From the NCBI GenBank assembly GCA_963971305.1, contig OZ020304.1:19016103-19080102 (forward strand): DNA of 64,000 bases. Direction: 5' to 3'. Origin of the DNA: Arcuatula senhousia (Eukaryota > Mollusca > Bivalvia > Mytilida > Mytilidae). This document shows positions 55,959 through 64,000 of this stretch, piece by piece. How positions within the stretch are numbered: the first letter of the stretch is position 1; each line of letters opens with the position of its first letter. The position numbers and the translations under genes are program-made. Under the pieces are notes generated by a model. That model saw only the letters and a program-made list of their open reading frames with translations. It was not told the origin of the DNA and ran no database searches.

Positions 55959-56962
55959 TCATTTGCCTCATGATTCGGTTGTGAACAAATCTGGCATACA
56001 ACTGTTGGCTTTTGTTGCTCATGTGTTCGACTGTCCGTGTGTTGTCTGTACGTTGCACATTGAACCGCGCTATGTCCGTTTTGGGAACATAACTGACATT
56101 GTAATTCCGGACTAGAATTTCCCGACCCGTTCCAATTGCACGTTCTTTTTACATGCCCAAATGCGTTACAGTTGTAACATCGTACGCGGCTAGAATAATT
56201 TCCTAACGTATTCGTACTTGAATCTTGGTTCGGGCGAGCTCTATTTGTAGACATCCTGCTTACCATATTTGTTAAGGCAGAAACCTGAGACTTGAGCTGA
56301 GAAATTTCGTCATAGCTGTCGTTTTTCCTAGAAACGGCCGCGCATTGACTATGAACCCTGTACTTGTATGCCTCGCCTTGTTTTGCAAACGAAAGTGCGT
56401 CGTACAAATCTTTCGGATGACTAGAACAGACATAAAAGGCAAGTTTATCGGGTAAGCCGTTAATGAATCTGAACATAATTTCATGTTCCGGTTTACGGAG
56501 AAGCTGTCCTTTTTCTTGGACATGACAGAAAAAATCCTCAAGTTCTTGAGCGGGTAATAATTCCATATTATGGAATGCTTCACTTTCAACGACAGCAGAC
56601 GGATGGTCCCAACCAATTGTTACATATTTGTCTACGAACATTTTCCGAATTCTACGCCATGTTAAATCAGGACTAAGGCCATTGAACCATGACAACGCGG
56701 GCCCTTCTAAATGTAAATGAAATGACGCTATCAACTTTCTCCCCTCGTTTTCAATGTCATTTAAATGGCTAAATGAATCAAATTCTTTTAAAAATTTATT
56801 ACCATTTTCGTTATTTACTTTCCTTCTATCTTTAAATTCGCTTCTCCACCATGATGGGGGGTCGCTCACATATCTTTTATGTTGGGGAGTTCGGTAGAGT
56901 CTTAAATAAATATAAATTGTCTCTTCAACTTTTATTTTCCGCCACGTTTTTCTCAACACCAA
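55892..56962 (-). CDS. Gypsy Gag with three zinc knuckles
   Basis: The open frame begins inside the 5' LTR at a TTG and crosses the primer site. The first in-frame ATG comes after roughly 105 residues, so the true start is uncertain or lost. The capsid-like part reads RKLIASFHLHLEGPALSWFN, with FFCHVQEKGQLL later. Three CX2CX4HX4C knuckles close the protein: CYNCNAFGHVKRTC, CQLCSQNGHSAVQC and CQICSQPNHEANEC. Gag packages element RNA. Confidence 0.85.
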   Translation of the reverse strand: MVLRKTWRKIKVEETIYIYLRLYRTPQHKRYVSDPPSWWRSEFKDRRKVNNENGNKFLKEFDSFSHLNDIENEGRKLIASFHLHLEGPALSWFNGLSPDLTWRRIRKMFVDKYVTIGWDHPSAVVESEAFHNMELLPAQELEDFFCHVQEKGQLLRKPEHEIMFRFINGLPDKLAFYVCSSHPKDLYDALSFAKQGEAYKYRVHSQCAAVSRKNDSYDEISQLKSQVSALTNMVSRMSTNRARPNQDSSTNTLGNYSSRVRCYNCNAFGHVKRTCNWNGSGNSSPELQCQLCSQNGHSAVQCATYRQHTDSRTHEQQKPTVVCQICSQPNHEANECPTYTRNANPLGDTRRDPSGR

Positions 56963-57087
56963 AACAAGAGAGAGTATTTACAAAACAATTCCGGACAGAT
57001 ACAAATTTACATGAAAACAACGTTACAATGCACAAAGAAGAATAACTCTTAAGCAACTCGCTGACCATACCAATCTACTATGTAACA
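56852..57087 (-). repeat. Gypsy 5' LTR (236 bp)
   Basis: See the 3' LTR. On the minus strand TCA at the end is followed at once by TGGTGGAGAAGCG. Confidence 0.92.
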
Positions 57088-57266
57088 CTTTGACATTTTT
57101 GGATGCAACATATGTCACCTAGAATGATTGGTATCGAATATATTCTTTTTCAAAATGAAAATGAAAATGCAACAGTTGAGGTAAATTATGTCGTATGCGC
57201 GTATATATAGGCCGAATAGATTTCCAACGGGTCAATAAAGTCTATACCACGAAAATAAAGGTCTCA

Positions 57267-57394
57267 TGAATAACCAAAATATGATCACTCGTGCGGGAAA
57301 CGCACTGAGATTTAACTCGTACGCGGAACAAGTTCCGCGCACTCGTATAAATCTGTGTGCGTTCACCGACTCGTGATCATATTTTGGTTATTCA
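57267..57394. repeat. 128 bp foldback palindrome
   Basis: TGAATAACCAAAATATGATC at 57267 pairs with its reverse complement ending at 57394, and pairing continues imperfectly to the centre (GCGGAAC-AAGTTCCGC). Almost the entire unit is stem, as in a short foldback MITE. CTCA and CTCG flank the two ends. Confidence 0.8.
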
Positions 57395-57539
57395 CTCGAC
57401 CCAATTAATTATCCTATAAATATTTTTTTTAATTATTATGAGAAAGGTTTTCAACCTGTGACGCTCCCGAAAATAAAACGCATCTAAAATTATTTTATAA
57501 GCATAAATAATTGTTGAAAATGTTTTTAATGCGATATTT

Positions 57540-57748
57540 ATTCTGAAAAATATATTCGAAAATAAAAACAAACTAGCTTTTCTCGTGGCTCACATATGCG
57601 CTTGATGACGTTCGAAATTTTGAATGCAAAAAGCGTTAAAATGACGCTGAAAGTTCGGGAAAACGAGCGTGATTTACCGGACGTTGAAGGAAAATTCAGC
57701 CCATAGTACAACTGAAATATTGACATTTCTACTATTATCGCTCCCTTA
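57540..57748 (+). repeat. Left diverged inverted repeat
   Basis: Reverse-complement partner of 59286-59520. Shared blocks include GACGTTCGAAA, AAGCGTTAAAA, GACGCTGAAAGTT, CCGGACGTTGAAGGAAAATT and CATAGTACAAC. The arms are visibly diverged, and the minisatellite lies between them. Confidence 0.7.
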
Positions 57749-57888
57749 TTGATTGGTGCTCCAGCTAATGGAGGGATAACAAAGAAAGAAAGAAAAAGGC
57801 GGCTGGCAGACTTTATTGTTACCACTGATTTTATTAGCGTACACCAATGTATGGAACGCCATAGCTGCCTTATGGTGATGTGTTTCAT

Positions 57889-58203
57889 TATGTGATGATA
57901 TTTCTTCATTATGTGATGATACTTTGTCATTATGTGATGGTACTTTGTCATTATGTGATGGTACTTTGTCATTATGTGATGATACTTCTTCATTATGTGG
58001 TGATACTTTGTCATTATGTGATGATACTTTGTCATTATGTGATGGTACTTCTTCAATATGTGATGATACTTTGTCATTATGTGATGATACTTTGTCATTA
58101 TGTGATGGTACTTCTTCATTATGTGATGATACTTTGTCATTATGTGATGGTACTTTGTCATTATGTGATGGTACTTTGTCATTATGTGATGATACTTTGT
58201 CTG
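57889..58203. repeat. 21 bp minisatellite, about 15 units
   Basis: The unit TTATGTGATGATACTTTGTCA repeats in register from 57889 to about 58203. Units vary at a few fixed sites: GATGAT or GATGGT, and CTTTGTCA or CTTCTTCA. The variants are arranged non-randomly, suggesting duplication of multi-unit blocks. Because the unit is seven codons, several frames on both strands stay open (for example a HNDKVPS/HNEEVPS heptapeptide on the minus strand); no flanking gene supports translation. Confidence 0.9.
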
Positions 58204-59285
58204 TATTGTCCTTCATATTAAATGCAGGAATAGACAAACAATTTCTCTATTTATTCATGAATACTCTTACTCAGCAATATAATAATTCATTATTTTTGTG
58301 AAATATACATGATATATACTGACAAATCAAAATGGGAACCTTATTTAATCTCAAACCTGAATCTATGAAATAATGTCCATGTCTATGAAAAATTGTCCAT
58401 CATAATGTGGGAATAGTCATTTGACTGAGATTTTTCTGTATTATTTAAGTAGCATTTACAAATCAAAGAAAGACATATAAATAACTACACTCAAAAAGTA
58501 AACATTGAATAATACTTATTAACTTTTCATAAATTATCACCTAATGATAAAGTATTCAATTATGCTGTTGCAGGGATGAAAATAGTGCCATGAGTCTCAT
58601 CTCAATAACTTATGTAGAATATTAAGAAATAGCCCCTTGAAATTTGGAATTTCAATGAAAATAGTGGTGAATCACATTTTGCTTAAAATTCCTTCCAAAT
58701 CCCTACTTTTTTCATTTTGATGTTAACAATAAAAATCTGTTTCGAATGTATAGTATTGAGCCTTATAATATACAATCACCAATATTGAGTTTAAGAAAGA
58801 ATACTGTAATATTGCATATATAATGTCCACTATATAGAGCTGTCATCATTCTTAAAAGGACATTTCTAAATGGCATAAGAAGGTAAAAACTGTCCTACTC
58901 ATGGACACTATTAAATAGCAAGGGACACTTAAAAATAGCAACTTTTCTGGAAAATATTGTCCTCCTGGACACTTCATCACAGGACACTTTTTTGCCTTAC
59001 ACATGTACCAAGGAACATTCTGAGTAACGTTCTTTTGTTTAATTTTTAGAGTAAATCATGTTTTTATTTTTTCACTTGTCAATTTTTCTACCGAAGCAAG
59101 CGCCCCCGCGGTTGCCTGAGTGCAAGTTACGCTACTCGTTTGTTTCTAAAGGGGGTATAACCTCAAACTTTATCTATGTTTGTCCCCCATGTTTTACTAT
59201 CCATCATTATCTAGTATCTCTATCTATCCGTGAAGCGCAGTGCTCACTCTGTAGCATCATCGCACTGTAATTCGGTTATACGCTC
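58204..59285. other. No gene seen
   Basis: AT-rich DNA. Between 58850 and 58990 the words GGACACTT and GGACAC recur irregularly. Nothing else stands out. Confidence 0.5.
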
Positions 59286-59520
59286 CCGAAGGGATAATGG
59301 TAGAAGTGTCAACAATTTGGTTGTACTATGAGTTGAATTTTCCTTCAACGTCCGGTATTTCACGCTTGTTTTCCCTAACTTTCAGCGTCTTTTTAACGCT
59401 TATTTATTTGAAAGTTTCGAACGTCATTAAGCGCACGTGGGACCCGAAACTGACGGAAGAAAAGCTAGTTAATTTTTATTTTTCGAAAACAAATTGTTTC
59501 ATGTCATAGCATTATAAATA
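59286..59520 (-). repeat. Right diverged inverted repeat
   Basis: Partner of 57540-57748. A short open frame across it (59297-59509) is within the repeat and has no recognisable domain. Confidence 0.7.
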
Positions 59521-62500
59521 TTTTAAAGTCTATATAGCATCAAAAATATTTAAAAATACGTTGTCACTCAATCCAAGAAAAATGACCAAATTGAGATTTT
59601 AAAATGCTGAAAATTACATGTTCAAATTTGCACCTTTTGGTATAATTTTTTGACAGATATAATATTTTTCTGACATAATTTAAAAAATGACTCACAAAAT
59701 CCTCCACATTTTGCCTACAAAAACCTTGATATGTGACTACTTGATACTCCGTTACGGATGTTAAATCATGGGAAATAAATTTAATTTATTAGTTAGGTAT
59801 CAGTATCTTAATAAAAAAGTTTTTTGATAGTAAAAATTTAAAAGTAAAAGGATACAAATAAGTTATAATATTGTTACTGTTGTATATCATTTTGTTGCGA
59901 TTCCTCATCAAAGAAACCAGTTTTTAATAGTTACAACATTGGCTTGTTTTATATATGTTGTTTAATTTATATATTTGGAGTTAAATTTGTGCCAAAATGG
60001 CATTGCTTTTAGCCATAGATCCTTTTCTACATTTAAAGCAGAACTGGTGTTTTTTTGCCATCAAAAATTTTATCAACCGAAGTGCAGAAAAGACCATGGG
60101 ATGCGTTACGGAGGTTAATCATCTCACCAAACAATCTAAAAACTCTGAATAGAATTAATAAATGAACTTCTACATTCAAGCAAATAGAAGAATTTCATTT
60201 CTATTATATTTTGATCAATTTTTTGCTGACTGACTTCATATACTCATGATTGGGGTTGTAAGCCACTGTCCGGCGCGAAATAACAGGACATATATATCAT
60301 ACACATATGTTTCAGGTTTACTGTTATGGGAATGACTTTAAGCCTTTCGATATCAACATGTTGGAAATTTTTTGGGACAACCCTTTTATTTTAAACAATA
60401 AATAATGCTGCTTTAAATCCCCAAAGAAAGTTATAACAGGAAATAATTTAAGCGTTACGGATGTTAATTTATGAAAGCAACACGGGAACAGTTTCGAACT
60501 AACCATTATAATTCCTCGAAAAAGACTTACTATACACTATATAAGAATGACTATTTGTACCAGTTACATGGATTGACATTATATTACAGTTCTGAAAAAT
60601 ATATTTGGACAAAATGACTCAATATATAGATCCATGTATTCTCACCATTTCCTTATGTAGAACAGTTCAACAGCATCCCATTTATACAAAGATATACTGA
60701 TACTACATTTATATGCAAAATACTGCTAGGGTCAGACCCTTCCTTACCTTTAAATGTAGGCTTGCCAAAACTAATTCTCGTTTCTTTATCACCATTTATC
60801 GTCTTCTTGTTCTTCTGGCTTTAAGAGTTTGTGCAGCGAGCTGTGCACCCTTCTGTTATGAATATTTTTTTCAAGATTTTTTTTCCCAATTTTGTCTATA
60901 ATTCCTTCAACGTTGTTGTGTTTTTGCTTTTGTCTAGCGTAATTTCATTAAACTCATGATAAGTTCCTTCTTTGGTGGAAATAGAGGCAGAAGGGACAAA
61001 GATTTGTATTAAATGTAGAAAACAAACGAGGGTTAGGCAGGGACCGATGAATTTTTTCCGTGCAACAAGACTTTAAATCAATTTTTAAATTTTCAGATTT
61101 GATGTTTTGTATGCCCTCTAAATATTAGTACATGTTTTCTACTGTTGCCATAACTCATGCTTTTCATCTTGTATTCTTCCAAAAAGATTACCTTATAAGA
61201 GTTTCCGCACAGCCTTTAACTTAGCTGCTAACTGCCAGCTTCTACGTTGTTGAGAAGGTGCGAAGAAATGGATGTTTGATGATGTACAAATGTACTTATC
61301 AACAATGTCCATTTAGTATTCATAAGTTGATTATATAACATCATTTTTTGAAAAACGTTGATTTTTCTTTTTTTTATATTATGTGAGGGTCTATTATTTA
61401 TTGAGTATATATTACATGTATATGCATGAGCTCAGACAGGAAAGTACTCATGTAAACGCCATCAATGATATGATATTGTATTACTTTATACCATTAATTA
61501 GCAATGAAAAATACTTATTTAGACCTTACTGTATTTCAGGATATCTATCTTTCGATTCTCAAACATTTTTTGCAAGTAAAAACTCTAAAACAGAGAACTA
61601 AATCAATTTCATTGACCCGTGATCCACTAATTTTACTTTTGAATCATCATTAACTTCCATAACGGGACATAAATATACAAAATATGATCATAATATCAAT
61701 CAATGGTGTAATCTAATAGTGGTTTCATTTTGCGTAATATCAGTTGAAAACATAACATTTACCTAAGAATCGCCCGTGTATTGGTACTATCTTAGGGGTC
61801 CATTTGTTATTTTTAACCAAAAGTACAATACATCTCACTACTTATCTCACAAATCTCAGTGTTTGATGAATTCTAATAAATATTCGAATTATTTTGCTTC
61901 ATAAACATAATGCTGTTAGATGTTGCTTGTAGTATCTTTGCAACATAGAAATTGAACTTCTGGTATGGAAATGAAATTTTTCCGGATTTGTGTTATGGAA
62001 GTTAAAAAGTTACGGAAGTTAGAATTTTATGTTATAACATATTTTTGGGAATGTTTATATTTTCAAACTGGGTCTGGACAACTGTTTACAGAAAGAAATA
62101 ACAATTTAAAGCAATATCAGTAAAAGGAAATATTTGTTAGACCTTTCCCTTTCGCTTGAGCGTATGTTACGGAGGTTAATTTCTTATGTGTGACAATGAG
62201 TGTTTTAGACCTAAAATAAATATAAAATTTCATATATTAAGTAAATGATTCTGTAAAATGGTTGAATTATAACTTCATCATATCAGTCCGATTTCCACCG
62301 AAAAGAGAACAAAAGAATTTAACTCTTCTATCAAACGAGGTAGAAAAGTGCTATTGGGTTGTTTACGCTGTTGTCAAGACCTTTAAAAAGTTATTAAACG
62401 ACACTTTTTGACAAAATTGTTCTTAAATACGGATTAAACATTTATTTCTTAACTTACATACAAAATATTGCGACCGAAAATGTTTTACGTTTACAAATAT

Positions 62501-63131
62501 TTTAACTTTTGTGTCAAATGGGGGGTGTAGTTATTTGCTGTTACACTTTTTTGCCCGTGACAGGAAAAATCTGCAAAAAATTCCAGTTACACAGTACATA
62601 TTTTCCTATAAATTGATGCTACAATCAAGGTGGCACCTCAAACATTGACAGAGATATGTAATTCTAAAGTTGGTTCTTTTTAGTGCCTGTGTTATAACTA
62701 TTTACCCAACGAACACACCCGTCCTTGACATTGCGATAAATAACAAAAGAAAAATGCTATCTATTCACTAAAAATATTTTTATAGAAATAGTTTCATTTA
62801 ATTTGTATGAAAATTAAAAAAATAAAACAAATTTTCATTTAAAGAATCAAAGGGATATTGAATTTTTTTCAGTTGCTAGGATTTGACCTACTTAAATACA
62901 CAGACATTGAATAACGACCAATCTTGTGTTTTGTTGATCTTTAATCGCTTTATCAAAATTAATAGAGAACCGGTTTTATATAAGATTGATAAACAAATTG
63001 AATGATAAGTACCCGTTAAGAAAACAAAAACAATGTGTATCGCTTGAGTAGCAACACAAACTGTGTATATAAAATATAAATGAATTGGATTCAAATAATT
63101 ATAGATTTCGTTCTTTGTTTCAAAACGTATT
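59521..63131. other. AT-rich DNA with a recurring GTTACGGARGTTAA-like motif
   Basis: No gene. GTTACGGATGTTAA or GTTACGGAGGTTAA occurs at 59751, 60105, 60454 and about 62163. Weaker forms (GTTACGGAAGTTAG, GTTATGGAAGTTAA) occur at about 61965-62000, and one in reverse near 61650. The sequences around the copies do not otherwise align. Confidence 0.5.
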
Positions 63132-63949
63132 CACTGTCCTTAACGGGATCGGTTGAGAAATTTTTAGACTATGGTTAAGTATGACCAAGATGGAGGACGA
63201 AATTCGAAGCGAATGAACGTTTCTTTACTTACATTGTTTTTGCTTACTTTTTACATTGTAAATGCATAAATGTTTGCATATTTTTCTCCAGTACACTTTT
63301 CAACCCACTGACGTTGATCTAATTGGCCTACAATTAAGTATCTAGGTAGGCAAATTTGTAAACAAATGCGGTTGAGATCGATCACGTTCACCTGTACTTA
63401 TATATATTTTATCTATATTGGTATACGGCTGAGCTTACAAAAAGTAAACGGTTTAGATTAAAAGAATGCATACGGATACGATTTTATACATGAATCCAAT
63501 TATTGCTTCTCATCTTTTCCTCCATTCAAACTTTGTTTCAGATTGTATATGATTTTCTTTTCAATACAGTACTTCTTTGTAAAATGAAGATATTATGTTA
63601 TTATAGTAACTTTTTACTATTCTTCACCGTAAAGTCATTTTAATTCTTTACCGTAAACTATTTTTATGTTAATCAATACCAGTACAGGTGGACTCGACAC
63701 TGTCTTCACCGAAGTTTGTTTACATTTCACCAATTATCAAATAGCTCTTATTCCAATAAAATGCATGCTTTAAATGAGCTAGAAAATATTATTTACACAA
63801 AATAACACATTTCACTACCATTTTACTCCAATGACACATGTGTAAAAAGCAGAAATAGGGTGCTTACCTTCGCTTAGAATTTATGTCCACCATTTTACCC
63901 GTACTCAACCGAAGTACCGTTTTCTTAACCGATCCCGTTAAGGACAGTG
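63132..63949. mobile_element. 818 bp TIR element with GTATT target duplication
   Basis: CACTGTCCTTAACGGGATCG at 63132 and its reverse complement ending at 63949 form the ends. Weaker inverted similarity extends to about 85 bp (AAATTCGAAGCGAA against its partner). GTATT is found directly outside both ends (63127-63131 and 63950-63954). There is no transposase. The CACTG terminus recalls CACTA/Chapaev-type elements, but a 5 bp duplication is not their usual length, so the superfamily is open. Confidence 0.75.
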
Positions 63950-64000
63950 GTATTGTTATGCATCTTGTAAATAAGTTAATTCGTTTTAATGTATAGAAAC

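Larger units (their letters stand above)
50083..57087 (-). mobile_element. Full-length Gypsy LTR retrotransposon with CTTT target duplication
   Basis: Two 236 bp LTRs (50083-50318 and 56852-57087) share TG...CA ends and differ at seven positions. CTTT is found just outside both (50079-50082 and 57088-57091). TGGTGGAGAAGCG follows the 5' LTR on the minus strand, a tRNA-type primer site. A purine-rich AAGGCCCGGGGA precedes the 3' LTR. Gag, protease, RT, RNase H, integrase and chromodomain occur in that order. Disabling changes cluster in the integrase half. Confidence 0.92.

Noticed and set aside
57889..58203. CRISPR-like array
   Set aside because: The repeats are contiguous with no unique spacers, and the context is a eukaryotic genome.
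57538..58301. Long open frames through the minisatellite on both strands (heptapeptides such as HNDKVPS or MTKYHHI)
   Set aside because: The 21 bp unit is a multiple of three, so all stop-free frames stay open by construction. No flanking exon, signal or domain supports translation.

Overview
This is a gene-poor, transposon-dense piece of animal genome, most likely from a bivalve mollusc. The evidence is AT-rich spacer DNA, an integrase-derived KRBA2-like protein, Naiad-type and canonical Penelope-like elements (PLEs), BEL/Pao and Gypsy retrotransposons, a Polinton DNA polymerase relic, and repeat families I associate with mussel-like bivalves. The species is inferred, not shown. I found no convincing host gene, rRNA, tRNA or CRISPR array. 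Almost every coding signal is a transposable-element protein, most of them broken.

Layout. 0.1-2.0 kb: DNA transposon with 67-68 bp terminal inverted repeats (TIRs) carrying an integrase-like gene whose catalytic core is deleted. 4.7-8.6 kb: a Naiad-type PLE on the minus strand, with the GIY-YIG endonuclease N-terminal to the reverse transcriptase (RT), flanked by direct pseudo-LTRs. 9.3-17.6 kb: a canonical-type PLE RT on the minus strand between two ~780 bp direct repeats, apparently split by a Polinton remnant (PolB only, ~200 bp inverted repeats) that itself holds a 538 bp TTAA-flanked MITE. 18.0-23.3 kb: a plus-strand PLE interrupted by a 1,921 bp TAA-flanked Harbinger-like element and by a deleted LINE.

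20,361-29,940 and 29,941-39,472 are two copies of one ~9.5 kb segment in direct tandem. Each runs from the middle of the LINE endonuclease into the middle of a BEL/Pao RT. The second copy continues into the rest of the BEL element, to about 42.0 kb. Nonsense codons shared by both copies show the BEL element was already dead before the duplication.

44.7-49.9 kb: a PLE pseudo-LTR, a hAT transposase relic with subterminal repeats and two later insertions, a LINE RT relic and tandem/GCC repeats. 50,083-57,087: a nearly complete Gypsy element on the minus strand with two 236 bp LTRs, a 4 bp target duplication, three gag zinc knuckles, protease, RT, RNase H, integrase and a C-terminal chromodomain; the integrase end is broken. 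57-64 kb: a foldback palindrome, a 21-bp minisatellite between diverged inverted repeats, a dispersed TTACGGARGTTAA-like motif, and an 818 bp TIR element with a 5 bp target duplication.

The observation most worth following is a ~70-95 nt multi-hairpin sequence in the pseudo-LTRs of the Naiad-type PLE. A related version lies in the ~780 bp repeats of the canonical PLE. One helix shows a compensatory base change between copies, and in the other PLE family the same helix is paired with a different sequence.
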